Part shown: positions 8,758 through 16,440 of the stretch, piece after piece
Numbering within the stretch: the first letter of the stretch is position 1
How the letters are laid out: the number at the start of each line of letters is the position of its first letter
From: Thalassobius sp047123305
Lineage (GTDB): Bacteria > Pseudomonadota > Alphaproteobacteria > Rhodobacterales > Rhodobacteraceae
Length of the DNA: 64,000 nt
Assembly (NCBI RefSeq): GCF_047123305.1
Contig: NZ_CP138918.1
Span: 1,178,001 to 1,242,000, forward strand
Direction: 5' to 3'
Translations under genes and position numbers: made by a program
The notes under the pieces: generated by a model
Database searches by the model: none
What the model saw: the letters and a program-made list of their open reading frames with translations, nothing else
What the model was told of the DNA's origin: nothing

Positions 8758-10182
8758 ATGAGCGACAGGTTTGATTATTTCGTGGTCTTTGCTGAAATGC
8801 GGACCGGCTCCAACTTTCTCGAAGCAAACCTGAACGCCTTTCCGGGGCTGTCCTGTCAGGGTGAGGCGTTCAATCCGCATTTCATCTGTTACCCCAACAA
8901 GACCGAAGTGTTAGGGCTGACCCAGGAAATGCGCGATGAAGATCCGCTGCGGTTTCTGGAAACGATCAAACGGCACAGTGAGGGCATGGGGGGATTCCGC
9001 TATTTCCACGATCACGATCCCCGCGTGCTGGAAGAGATCATCAACGATCCCCGTTGCGCCAAAATTGTGCTGACGCGCAATCCGGTCGAAAGCTATGTGA
9101 GCTGGAAAATCGCACAGGCGACAGGGCAGTGGAAACTGACCAACGAAAAACGTCGCAAAGACAGCAAGGCGGTGTTTGAGAAGGGCGAATTTGACCGCCA
9201 TCTGGCCGATCTTCAGGCCTTTCAGGTGGAACTGCTGAATGCGCTGCAAACCTCGGGGCAGACCGCGTTTTATGTCGCCTATGAAGACCTGCAGGACATC
9301 GCGGTGATGAACGGTCTGGCACGCTGGCTGGGACAGGACGACCAGCTGGAAGAGTTGGACGGCAAACTGAAGAAACAGAACCCCGCGCCGCTGTCGGAGA
9401 AGGTGGAAAACTTCGCCGCGATGGAGCAGGCCCTGGGGCAGTTGGATCAGTTCAATCTGACCCGCACGCCAAACTTCGAACCCCGTCGCGGGGCGGTTGT
9501 GCCTTCTTACGTGGCGGGGGCCAAGGCGCCGCTGCTGTTCATGCCGCTGCGCTCGGGGCCTGATGCGGCGGTGGAGAAATGGTTGGCGGATCTGGACCGT
9601 GTGGCCGAGGATCAGCTGCACAGCAAGTTCAGCCAGAAAACCCTGCGTCTGTGGAAGAAGGACAATCCTGGTTTCCGCAGTTTCACCGTGTTGCGCCACC
9701 CCGTGGCACGGGTGCATACGGCCTTTTGCGAAAAGATCCTGTCGACCGGTCCCGGCAGTTTCAACAAGATCCGCAAGACCCTGAACAACCGCTATGATCT
9801 GGGCCTGCCGACCGAGGTGGATGCCAGCTATGACGTGGCCAGCCATCGCGCGGCTTTCCTAGGGTTCCTTGATTTCCTCAAAATGAATCTGGCGGGGCAG
9901 ACTGCCATTCGCGTCGATTCCTCCTGGAGCAGTCAGAACCAGACCCTGCAAGGATTCGCCGAGCTGGCGCAGCCCGACATGATCCTGCGAGAAGAAGAGC
10001 TGGGCGACATGCTGCCCGTTCTGGCGCGGCGGGTGGGCTATACCAATCCGATCGAATACACCCCGCCACCCGAGGCTGGGCCGGTGCCACTGGAAGCGAT
10101 CTATGATGATCATCTGGAGGCCAAGATCGCCTCGATCTATCAGAAGGACTATGTGGCCTTCGGTTTTGGCCCTTGGCGCTGA
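8758..10182 (+). CDS. Two-domain sulfotransferase
   Basis: A 474-residue protein with two sulfotransferase-like halves. The N-terminal half resembles Stf0/NodH-type enzymes: the 5'-phosphosulfate loop is AEMRTGSNFLEANL (residues about 12-25) and the 3'-phosphate motif is IVLTRNPVESYVSWKIA (about 102-118). The second half, from about residue 250, starts LLFMPLRSGPDAAVEKWL and has FTVLRHPVARVHTAF near 308-322, as in Sulfotransfer_2 enzymes, but its phosphosulfate loop lacks the usual Lys-Thr-Gly-Gly. It lies 6 bases after the branching enzyme gene. Likely sulfates the polysaccharide using PAPS, with CysQ disposing of PAP. Confidence 0.75.
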   Translation: MSDRFDYFVVFAEMRTGSNFLEANLNAFPGLSCQGEAFNPHFICYPNKTEVLGLTQEMRDEDPLRFLETIKRHSEGMGGFRYFHDHDPRVLEEIINDPRCAKIVLTRNPVESYVSWKIAQATGQWKLTNEKRRKDSKAVFEKGEFDRHLADLQAFQVELLNALQTSGQTAFYVAYEDLQDIAVMNGLARWLGQDDQLEELDGKLKKQNPAPLSEKVENFAAMEQALGQLDQFNLTRTPNFEPRRGAVVPSYVAGAKAPLLFMPLRSGPDAAVEKWLADLDRVAEDQLHSKFSQKTLRLWKKDNPGFRSFTVLRHPVARVHTAFCEKILSTGPGSFNKIRKTLNNRYDLGLPTEVDASYDVASHRAAFLGFLDFLKMNLAGQTAIRVDSSWSSQNQTLQGFAELAQPDMILREEELGDMLPVLARRVGYTNPIEYTPPPEAGPVPLEAIYDDHLEAKIASIYQKDYVAFGFGPWR

Positions 10183-10210
10183 AACTGGCCGTGAAGCTTG
10201 CGTTAGAAAC

Positions 10211-10242
10211 AAAAAAGGCGACCCGCGGGTCGCCTGTTTCTT
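10211..10242. terminator. Bidirectional terminator between sulfotransferase and ptsN
   Basis: A perfect 8-bp stem (GGCGACCC at 10217-10224, GGGTCGCC at 10227-10234; the tip really forms a small loop) is flanked by six A on the left and TGTTTCTTTT on the right. It can end transcripts from both converging genes. Confidence 0.85.
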
Positions 10243-10259
10243 TTCAGCTGTCTGGCCCC

Positions 10260-10724
10260 TCAGGCGGCTTGCGCGCCCTGAGATTCAGTCAGGATGGTAT
10301 AGAGCGTGGCAGGGTCCGCATTGGCCCGCAGCTTGGTACAGAGCGCCGCTTCGCGCAGCGAACGAGACACCAGCGCCAGCGCTTTCAGATGTTCTACCCC
10401 GGCCTCTTCCGGCGCAAACAGGGCAAAGATCACATCAACCGGCTGCCGGTCGACCGCTTCGAAGTCGATGGGTTTTTCCAATAGGATAAACGCGCCAACA
10501 ACACGGTCGATGTCGGTCAGACGGGCGTGGGGCAGGGCCACACCGTGGCCCACACCCGTTGGTCCAAGCGTTTCCCGCTCCAGCAGAGCTTCGACGGCGG
10601 CCTCTGGCTTCACGCCATAGGCCGCAGCCGCCAAATCGCCAAGATCATGCAGCAAGCGTTTCTTGCTGGTGGACGCGGCAATAACCTTCACGGCCTCTGG
10701 TTTGAGGATGCTCGAAAGTTCCAT
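10260..10724 (-). CDS. ptsN: PTS IIA-like nitrogen regulatory protein
   Basis: A 154-residue EIIA-Ntr protein. It receives phosphate from the nitrogen PTS (EI-Ntr and NPr) on a histidine and signals carbon/nitrogen state to other proteins. The phosphoacceptor motif GVGHGVALPHAR is at about residues 57-68; His66 would be the active residue. Length and the whole fold pattern match PtsN. It is the last gene of the reverse-strand run rnd-lptC-lptA-lptB-hpf-ptsN, a neighbourhood known from many proteobacteria. EI-Ntr and NPr are not in this window. Confidence 0.92.
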   Translation of the reverse strand: MELSSILKPEAVKVIAASTSKKRLLHDLGDLAAAAYGVKPEAAVEALLERETLGPTGVGHGVALPHARLTDIDRVVGAFILLEKPIDFEAVDRQPVDVIFALFAPEEAGVEHLKALALVSRSLREAALCTKLRANADPATLYTILTESQGAQAA

Positions 10725-10770
10725 GGTCTGTTCAGTGCTCCGCTGGCCTGGGCTGCGCCCGGCCGTTGAT

Positions 10771-11331
10771 TTACTGCGGGTCGATCCAGCCGATGTTGCC
10801 GTCTTCGCGACGATACACGACGTTCAGCCCGTCTTTCCCCTCGTTCCGGAAAACAAGAACCGGTGACCCGGCAAGTTCCATCTGCATCACCGCTTCACCT
10901 ACAGAGAGCGACGGAATCTTGGTTTCCATTTCGGCAACGATGATCGGCTGCAGCCCGTCAGGCTCCGAATCCGTATCGTCAGACGCGAGGATATAGGACG
11001 AAGCGCCGAATTGTTCAACTGGTTCGGAACGGGCGCTGTGGTGGTCTTTCAGGCGGCGCTTGTAGCGGCGCAGCTGCTTCTCCATTTTATCGCAGCATTT
11101 TTCGAAGGCGGCGTAGATTTCATGATCGTGAGCTTTGGCCTGAGCGGTCAGGCCGGTGGACAGATGCACGGTGGTTTCGCAAACAAATTCATTGGCGGAT
11201 TTCGAAAAGACAATATTGGCATCCGTTGGCCGTTCCGCATATTTCTGAACGGCCGCCCCCAGCCCGTCCTTCACATGGGTTTGCAACGCATCGCCAATAT
11301 CAATCTGTTTTCCACTGATTTGATAGCGCAT
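10771..11331 (-). CDS. hpf: Ribosome hibernation promoting factor, long form
   Basis: A 186-residue protein. The N-terminal half (MRYQISGKQIDIGDALQTHV and following) is the S30AE domain that binds the 30S decoding region. The C-terminal half (KIPSLSVGEAVMQMELAGSP and DGNIGWIDPQ) is the dimerisation domain of long HPF, which joins ribosomes into inactive 100S particles. The start at 11331 is chosen because AAGGAGA lies 6 bases upstream; a longer reading frame has no such site. In many alphaproteobacteria rpoN sits between lptB and this gene; here it is absent. Confidence 0.92.
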   Translation of the reverse strand: MRYQISGKQIDIGDALQTHVKDGLGAAVQKYAERPTDANIVFSKSANEFVCETTVHLSTGLTAQAKAHDHEIYAAFEKCCDKMEKQLRRYKRRLKDHHSARSEPVEQFGASSYILASDDTDSEPDGLQPIIVAEMETKIPSLSVGEAVMQMELAGSPVLVFRNEGKDGLNVVYRREDGNIGWIDPQ

Positions 11332-11593
11332 CGAGTCTCCTTTACATGACAATTCGGTTTTGTCGCCCAACACGCATAGCGCGCGGACGTTTATTGTTCC
11401 CGAATGCTGGATGGTTTCATGACATATGCCTGCCCGTAACAGAGTGGTCTTGTCTCCAAGACCTCCTCATGCGTCGGTACAAAAGCCAGAAATGCCATGA
11501 CCCCATTTGGACTGAGTCGGTGCCTGTCTGTCAATCAATCAGTGAAAGTTTTTTGACAGGACCAGCCTAGGCGAGTCGCCGATCAACTCAAAA

Positions 11594-12352
11594 TCAGGAG
11601 ATTTTGAAGTTGTCGCCCAGATAGACGCGGCGAACGTTTTCGTTTTCCACCACCTCATCCGGGGTGCCAGACATCAGCACCTTGCCGTCATGCAGGATGT
11701 AAGCGCGATCCACGATTTCCAGCGTCTCACGGACGTTGTGATCGGTGATCAGAACGCCAATGCCGCGTTTCTTCAGATCGGCCACCAGATGGCGGATGTC
11801 ACCGACGCTAATGGGGTCAACCCCGGCGAACGGTTCATCAAGCAACAGGTATTTGGGATTGGCGGCCAGACAGCGGGCAATCTCTACCCGGCGGCGTTCA
11901 CCCCCCGAAAGGGCCAGCGCCGGGGCGCGGCGCAGGTGTTCGATTGAGAATTCCGACAGCAGCTCTTCCAGCCGTTCCCGGCGTTTGTGGCGGCTCTTCT
12001 CAACGATATCCAGAACCGAGGCGATGTTGTCCTCAACGCTGAGACCGCGGAAGATTGACATTTCCTGCGGCAGGTAGCCAATGCCCAGCTTGGCACGACG
12101 GTACATCGGCAGGCCGGTCACATCGCGGCCGTCAATCGTCACATGGCCGCCTTCGGGGTACACAAGGCCTGCAATGGAATAGAAGGTTGTGGATTTGCCG
12201 CAGCCGTTTGGCCCCAGCAGCGCCACCACTTCGCCGCGGTTCAGCGACATCGAGAAATCACGGATCACCACACGGGTTTTATAGCTTTTGCGCAGGTTCT
12301 GGACTTCCAGACCCTGGCTGCCTTCGGTGACCGAGAGCTGCGGCTTTGCCAT
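11594..12352 (-). CDS. lptB: LPS transport ABC ATPase
   Basis: A 252-residue ABC ATPase that powers extraction of LPS from the inner membrane with LptF and LptG (not in this window). Walker A GPNGCGKST is at about residues 47-55, the signature LSGGERRRVEIAR at about 147-159, and Walker B YLLLDEPFAGVDP at about 167-179. The gene lies 5 bases after lptA in the same direction. After its stop comes a 260-base gap, in which no gene is seen, before hpf. Confidence 0.95.
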   Translation of the reverse strand: MAKPQLSVTEGSQGLEVQNLRKSYKTRVVIRDFSMSLNRGEVVALLGPNGCGKSTTFYSIAGLVYPEGGHVTIDGRDVTGLPMYRRAKLGIGYLPQEMSIFRGLSVEDNIASVLDIVEKSRHKRRERLEELLSEFSIEHLRRAPALALSGGERRRVEIARCLAANPKYLLLDEPFAGVDPISVGDIRHLVADLKKRGIGVLITDHNVRETLEIVDRAYILHDGKVLMSGTPDEVVENENVRRVYLGDNFKIS

Positions 12353-12357
12353 TTGGA

Positions 12358-12837
12358 TCAGTTCCCTGTCTGCAGCGTGGTCCGGACGCGGCCACCCACC
12401 TGGGCAGTGCCAGCTTCCAGGTTGATGGTGATTTTTTCCCCGGTCATCACATTCTGGCCCTGGGTCAGCAGCACCTTGCCGGTCAACAGAACAATGCCCG
12501 CGTCGATGTCATACTGCGCCGATTGCGCTTCGGCGGCATCTTGTCCCGACACCAGCGTCACACCGCCGGTGGCTTCCAGGGTTGCGATTTGTTGAGTGTC
12601 TTCTTTGTAGACCACCAGAACCGAAGGGGCCGACAGGATCATCTCGCCCTGGGTGATCACCACATCGCCGCTAAAGGTAGCCGTGCCGTCTTTCTGGTTC
12701 ACCGCCAGTTCATTGGCGGCAACCTCGACCGGGGCATTGGGATCAGGGCGGGCTTTGCCGAAGGCCAGGTCATTGGCCAGAACGGGCGTAGCCAGAGTCA
12801 TCAGGGCCGCAAGGGCAAGGGAAATCACACGGGTCAT
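12358..12837 (-). CDS. lptA: Periplasmic LPS bridge protein
   Basis: A 159-residue exported protein with a signal peptide (MTRVISLALAALMTLATPVLA) and an OstA/LptA-type beta-jellyroll domain; GTATFSGDVVITQGEM and VLLTQGQNVMTGEKITINL are typical strands. It forms the periplasmic bridge that carries LPS from LptC to LptD. The ATG at 12837 is chosen over an in-frame TTG at 12846 because AGGA lies 9 bases before the ATG but directly abuts the TTG. It lies between lptC and lptB. Confidence 0.92.
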   Translation of the reverse strand: MTRVISLALAALMTLATPVLANDLAFGKARPDPNAPVEVAANELAVNQKDGTATFSGDVVITQGEMILSAPSVLVVYKEDTQQIATLEATGGVTLVSGQDAAEAQSAQYDIDAGIVLLTGKVLLTQGQNVMTGEKITINLEAGTAQVGGRVRTTLQTGN

Positions 12838-12848
12838 ATGGAACAATC

Positions 12849-13454
12849 CTAATTCTGCGGTTGATATACCAGTTTTACGCCATTTGTGAAAAGCAAATGG
12901 ACATCGCCAGTCTCAGTGTCTTCGGTCAGCAGCATCTTGCCAGCCTCGACATAGCCGGGCGGGCCGTCGCCGGTCACCGGGCCAGTGGTTTCGGCGCCGA
13001 TCTTAGCCATCTCGGTGCGCAGATCGCCGCTGCGGATGGTGTAGCCGGTGGAGCTGGTCACCACCACATCGCCGCTGAGCGTCGCCACTTGATCGCGGGT
13101 GTTGAGCAAAGCGGTCGCGGAGGTGAAGGTCACCTGCGCCCCGCTGGTCAGGTCGATGATAGCCCGCAATGTTTCGGCATGCGCCAGATGGGCCTCTGTG
13201 TCGTCCGGTTTGGCTGTGGCGGCCTCAAAGGCAATCAGATCCCCCGCCGTGGTTGCGCCGGCAAACCGGGGCGCGGAAATTACTTCCTGACGCGCACGTT
13301 CCTGCAGATCGCGCATGACAGTGGGCAGTTCGGTGTTGGTATCCTGACCGCGTGACAGGAGGAACAGCGTGGACAGCAGCACGATCGACAACAGGGGCAG
13401 CAGGATTTTCATCCAGCCCACAAAGATCGAGTAATATCCGTCCCGCGGTGCCAT
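12849..13454 (-). CDS. lptC: LPS transport inner-membrane protein
   Basis: A 201-residue bitopic protein with one N-terminal membrane segment (ILLPLLSIVLLSTLFLLS, about residues 17-34) and a periplasmic LptC domain (FAGATTAGDLIAFEA, LNTRDQVATLSGDVVV, IRSGDLRTEM). It passes LPS from LptB2FG to LptA. It starts 20 bases after the rnd stop and ends just before lptA, so all are probably one transcript. Confidence 0.9.
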   Translation of the reverse strand: MAPRDGYYSIFVGWMKILLPLLSIVLLSTLFLLSRGQDTNTELPTVMRDLQERARQEVISAPRFAGATTAGDLIAFEAATAKPDDTEAHLAHAETLRAIIDLTSGAQVTFTSATALLNTRDQVATLSGDVVVTSSTGYTIRSGDLRTEMAKIGAETTGPVTGDGPPGYVEAGKMLLTEDTETGDVHLLFTNGVKLVYQPQN

Positions 13455-13474
13455 CGTTTGTTCCTTACCCGCCT

Positions 13475-14086
13475 TTAGTGCGCGAAGATGTCCACATCCG
13501 GCCAGCCAGCCAGATCCAGCTTGGCGCGGGTCGGCAGGAAGTCAAAACAGGCCTGCGCGGTTTCCATCCGGTCCTCACGGGTCAACATCCGGTCCAGCTC
13601 GGTCTTCAGACGGTGCAGGTACAAGACGTCCGAGGCCGCATAATCCAGCTGCGCTTTGGTCAGCTCCGGCGCGCCCCAGTCGCTGCTTTGCTGCTGCTTT
13701 GAAATGTCCTGTTGCAGCAATTCCTGCAGCAGGTTCTTCAGCCCGTGACGATCGGTGTAGGTGCGCACCAGTTTGCTGGCAATCTTGGTGCAATAGACCG
13801 GGGCAGTCAGGGCGCCGAAAGCGTTGTAAAGCGCTGCGATGTCAAACCGGCCAAAATGGAACAGCTTCAGCACATTGGGATCTTCCAGCATCTTGCACAG
13901 ATTCGGTGCCTCGGTCTGACCTTTGGCGATCTGTACGATATGGCTGTGACCGTCGCCGCCGGACATCTGGACCACACACAGACGGTCGCGATGCGGGTTC
14001 AGCCCCATGGTTTCACAGTCGATGGCCACAACCGGGCCCATATCCAGCCCGTCGGGCAGGTCGTTCTGATAAAGATGGTTGGTCAT
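13475..14086 (-). CDS. rnd: Ribonuclease D-like 3'-5' exoribonuclease
   Basis: A 203-residue DEDDy exonuclease domain. Exo I is VVAIDCETMGL (about 19-29, acidic Asp/Glu pair), Exo II is LKLFHFGRFDIAALYN (about 93-108) and Exo III is QLDYAASDVLYLHRL (about 155-169, catalytic Tyr and Asp). The HRDC domains of E. coli RNase D are missing, as in the short alphaproteobacterial forms next to the lpt genes. Probable role: maturation or decay of stable RNA 3' ends. It is the first gene of the lpt-hpf-ptsN run. Confidence 0.9.
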   Translation of the reverse strand: MTNHLYQNDLPDGLDMGPVVAIDCETMGLNPHRDRLCVVQMSGGDGHSHIVQIAKGQTEAPNLCKMLEDPNVLKLFHFGRFDIAALYNAFGALTAPVYCTKIASKLVRTYTDRHGLKNLLQELLQQDISKQQQSSDWGAPELTKAQLDYAASDVLYLHRLKTELDRMLTREDRMETAQACFDFLPTRAKLDLAGWPDVDIFAH

Positions 14087-14503
14087 AAGGATCCTTTAAG
14101 CCGGTCAAAACGGGCCTTTGGTCGTCTGGAGCCTCACGCAGAGGCGATGTGTCCAAGCGGTTCTAGGTTTTTCGGGCGCTTTTGCCAAGTTTCGCCAGCA
14201 GGCAACACGCAGGGAATCGCTCATTTCGCGGGATTCGGCGGGCGGAACCGTGGCTGAAACTGAAAATACGCGGAAAGTGCAGAATCTTCGACCAAAGTTC
14301 GGGTCCGTTAACCAATTGTAAAGGCTTTGAAATTACGACTGAGTTCGACTTTAGGAAAATTGGACCCTTACCAAAGTATGTATGCCCATACCAATACCCA
14401 GATATTCGGGCGGCGGCGTTTTGGGTTAAAACCAATACCAAGGTACTGGTGATGAGTTCCAAAGTTCTAAGTGACCTGTATCGAGTATCAGTAACGAGTA
14501 CAA
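14087..14503. other. Non-coding, AT-richer gap upstream of rnd
   Basis: No reading frame here has convincing coding character. The right part (about 14290-14500) is clearly richer in A/T than the neighbouring genes and holds several ACCAATACC/GGTATTGG-like repeats (around 14386, 14402-14450). It probably contains the rnd promoter and the upstream region of the small RNA candidate that follows. Confidence 0.5.
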
Positions 14504-14655
14504 AGGAGCGCGAGAGTTAGAAAACACGTAAGGCAGTCAACCGTTGTTTTCGATGTCCCCCCCCCTCACTCGCGCTCCTCTTTTACCTGTTCTTTTTCTC
14601 TCCCCTGATCAAGTCCCCAAATCCCGGTCTCCCCAGACCGGGATTTCTTGTTTTT
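14504..14655 (+). ncRNA. Candidate small RNA ending in a strong terminator
   Basis: The forward strand has a terminator at 14620-14655 with no gene upstream that needs it. Just before it lies a perfect 11-bp long-range stem (AGGAGCGCGAG at 14504-14514 pairs with CTCGCGCTCCT at 14569-14579), enclosing about 54 bases with a run of nine C. A pyrimidine-rich, C/T-only style stretch (CTCCTCTTTTACCTGTTCTTTTTCTCTCCCC) links stem and terminator. This layout fits a trans-acting small RNA of about 150 bases, with C/T-rich parts that could pair with ribosome binding sites. No promoter was recognised, so the 5' end is a guess. Confidence 0.45.
14620..14655 (+). terminator. Intrinsic terminator
   Basis: A perfect 11-bp stem (AATCCCGGTCT at 14620-14630, AGACCGGGATT at 14635-14645) with a CCCC loop is followed by TCTTGTTTTT. 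The T-run shows it works rightward. It may also serve the leftward DJ-1-like gene, but the reverse-strand T-run is short. Confidence 0.85.
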
Positions 14656-14682
14656 GGACCGGGGATCGAAGGGCCGTAGCGG

Positions 14683-15372
14683 TCAGGCCGCCAGCGCCTG
14701 ACGCACAGCCTGGGCGGTGCCGGTGGGGGAATTCGTGTTCTGGCCGGTGATCAGGGTGCCGTCCACCACCACATGTTTGGGCAGCGGCAGAAACGCTTTG
14801 GAATAGCGCAGCCCCGCCTGTTTCAGGCGATCCTGCATGTTGTAAGGCACCAGTTTGCGCACCCCGGCAACCGCCTCGTCAAAATAGGCAAAGCCTGTGC
14901 CGCGTTTGCCCGCCTGCAGCATTTCCCCCGTGCTCAGACGGACATTTTGTAGCGCGGCCACACCGTGGCAGACGGCAGAGACCACACCACCGCGTTCATA
15001 GAGTTCGGTCGTTTTGACGTGCAGCGCGCGGTCTTCGGCAAAGTCCCACATGGCGCCATGGCCCCCCGCGAAATAGACCGCATCATAGCGCGACCAGTCC
15101 ACTTCGTGGATCGACGGGGTATTCTTCAGCAGCGCCATAAAACGCGGGTCCTGATGGCGGGCGCGGGTGGCTTTGTCATAGACCGGAAACCGCAGGCTGC
15201 GCGGGTCAATAGCAATGTCGCCGCCTTTGGGGCTGGCAATCTGTATCTCGACATCAGTGCCGTCAAAGACATCGAAGAAATGGCTCAGTTCGGACAGCCA
15301 CAGGCCTGTGGGTTCCGCCTTGGGATTGTCAAAACGGGTGTGGTTGGTGACGAGGATAAGAATGCGGGTCAT
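14683..15372 (-). CDS. DJ-1/PfpI (class I glutamine amidotransferase-like) protein
   Basis: A 229-residue protein of the DJ-1/PfpI superfamily, Hsp31-like in layout. The nucleophile elbow is SAVCHGVAAL (Cys near residue 134), the acidic partner is in ASPKGGDIAIDP (about 64-75), and AVYFAGGHGAMWDF is at about 99-112. Members act as glyoxalases, chaperones or isonitrile hydratases; the exact activity cannot be read. It is divergent from a LysR regulator 105 bases away, which probably controls it. Confidence 0.85.
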   Translation of the reverse strand: MTRILILVTNHTRFDNPKAEPTGLWLSELSHFFDVFDGTDVEIQIASPKGGDIAIDPRSLRFPVYDKATRARHQDPRFMALLKNTPSIHEVDWSRYDAVYFAGGHGAMWDFAEDRALHVKTTELYERGGVVSAVCHGVAALQNVRLSTGEMLQAGKRGTGFAYFDEAVAGVRKLVPYNMQDRLKQAGLRYSKAFLPLPKHVVVDGTLITGQNTNSPTGTAQAVRQALAA

Positions 15373-15418
15373 GGCGTTTGCCTTTCGATCAGTGAAGCTG
15401 TTGAGACGAAACTATGCC

Positions 15419-15437
15419 TTGTTGCTCGGTCTAACAA
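15419..15437. promoter_or_regulatory. Possible LysR-type operator
   Basis: TTGTT-N9-AACAA is a perfect 5-bp inverted repeat that contains the T-N11-A core of LysR-type sites. It lies between the divergent DJ-1-like gene and the LysR gene, 41 bases before the LysR start. Assignment is by pattern and position only. Confidence 0.5.
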
Positions 15438-15477
15438 TTTACTCGAAATCAACCTCACTATTAGGTAATGTCGAATA

Positions 15478-16374
15478 ATGCGCCTGCCTTTGCTTACCCT
15501 CGAAGTTTTTGATGCCATTGTCCGGGCCGGCACCCTGCGCGGTGCGGCTGAGGTGCTTGGTGTGAAACCCGCCACGGTCAGCCAGCAGCTGAAAACTCTG
15601 GAAGAGCAGATCGGCGCGGCGCTGTTTATCCGCACCACCCGTTCGATCAACCTGACCGAGGCCGGCCGCGCCCTGCAACGTGACATCGGGCCGGCGTTTG
15701 AGCAGATCACTCACGGGCTGGAGGCGGCGCGCAGCACCGGCCATTCCGCCCGCGGTCAGTTGCGGCTGGCGGTGCCGGAATTTGCCTATTTCCTGCTGCT
15801 GCAGCACAGTCTGGCGGAGTTCCAGAAAAGCTACCCCGAGATCGAGGTTGAGCTGGCGATGACCGATGCCCTGTCCGACGTGGTGGGCGAAGGCATGCAT
15901 GGCGGCTTCCGTCTGGGCGGACTGGTGGCCGAGGATATGGTGGCGGTGGCGCTGACTGATCCGCTGCGTAGTGTGGTGGTGGCCAGTCCGGAGTATGTCG
16001 ATACCTATGGCGCGCCCGATACCCCGCAGGATCTGCTAAGCCACAACTGCATCCGCTACCGTTTTCCCAGTTCCGGCGTGGTGGCGCCGTGGGCCTTTAA
16101 CGGGCCGGAAGGGATGTTTCAGGTTGAGGTGCGCGGCGGGTTGATCGCCAACTCCTCGCCCGTTGCGATAGATATGGCGAAACAAGGTCTGGGGCTGAGT
16201 TTCACCTTCCGTGATTATTGCCTGGCCGATCTGCAACGCGGCGATTTGATTGAGTTGCTGACCACCTATCAGGCACAGGTGCCTGCGGTGCATTTCTATT
16301 TCCCAACCGAGTACCGCAATATGATGCCGCTCAGGCTGTTTCTGGATCACCTGAAGGCCACAGCCCGCCGCTGA
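15478..16374 (+). CDS. LysR family transcriptional regulator
   Basis: A 298-residue regulator of typical LysR length. The N-terminal winged helix-turn-helix is at about residues 4-62 (LEVFDAIVRAGTLRGAAEVL, then VKPATVSQQLKTLEEQIGAALF), and the effector domain follows from about 90. Motifs such as GLGLSFTFRDYCL and RLFLDHLKA near the end are typical of the group that includes GcvA/DSD-type regulators. It is divergent from the DJ-1-like gene, its likely target. The effector is unknown. Confidence 0.88.
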   Translation: MRLPLLTLEVFDAIVRAGTLRGAAEVLGVKPATVSQQLKTLEEQIGAALFIRTTRSINLTEAGRALQRDIGPAFEQITHGLEAARSTGHSARGQLRLAVPEFAYFLLLQHSLAEFQKSYPEIEVELAMTDALSDVVGEGMHGGFRLGGLVAEDMVAVALTDPLRSVVVASPEYVDTYGAPDTPQDLLSHNCIRYRFPSSGVVAPWAFNGPEGMFQVEVRGGLIANSSPVAIDMAKQGLGLSFTFRDYCLADLQRGDLIELLTTYQAQVPAVHFYFPTEYRNMMPLRLFLDHLKATARR

Positions 16375-16379
16375 GTCCA

Positions 16380-16404
16380 AAAAGGCCCGGCGCGGACGCC
16401 GGGC
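16380..16404 (-). terminator. Terminator of the response regulator gene
   Basis: A perfect 8-bp stem (GCCCGGCG at 16385-16392, CGCCGGGC at 16397-16404) with a 4-base loop. Five A on its left give the T-run on the reverse strand, so it serves the leftward gene ending at 16441. It overlaps the region just after the LysR stop. Confidence 0.75.
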
Positions 16405-16440
16405 AGGGGTAGGGACATTGTAAAGCTGTGGTGTGGCGCG

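Noticed and set aside
11524..11558. CTGTCAA/TTGACAG inverted repeat upstream of hpf
   Set aside because: Seven-base arms 18 bases apart can arise by chance; no regulator pattern was recognised.
11588..11607. Inverted repeat TCAAAATC-AGGA-GATTTTGA at the end of lptB as a terminator
   Set aside because: It is AT-rich, overlaps the lptB stop, and has no T-run on the reverse strand.
14163..14520. Open reading frames of about 100 residues on both strands in the gap upstream of rnd
   Set aside because: No ribosome binding sites, no family resemblance and atypical composition; better explained as non-coding.
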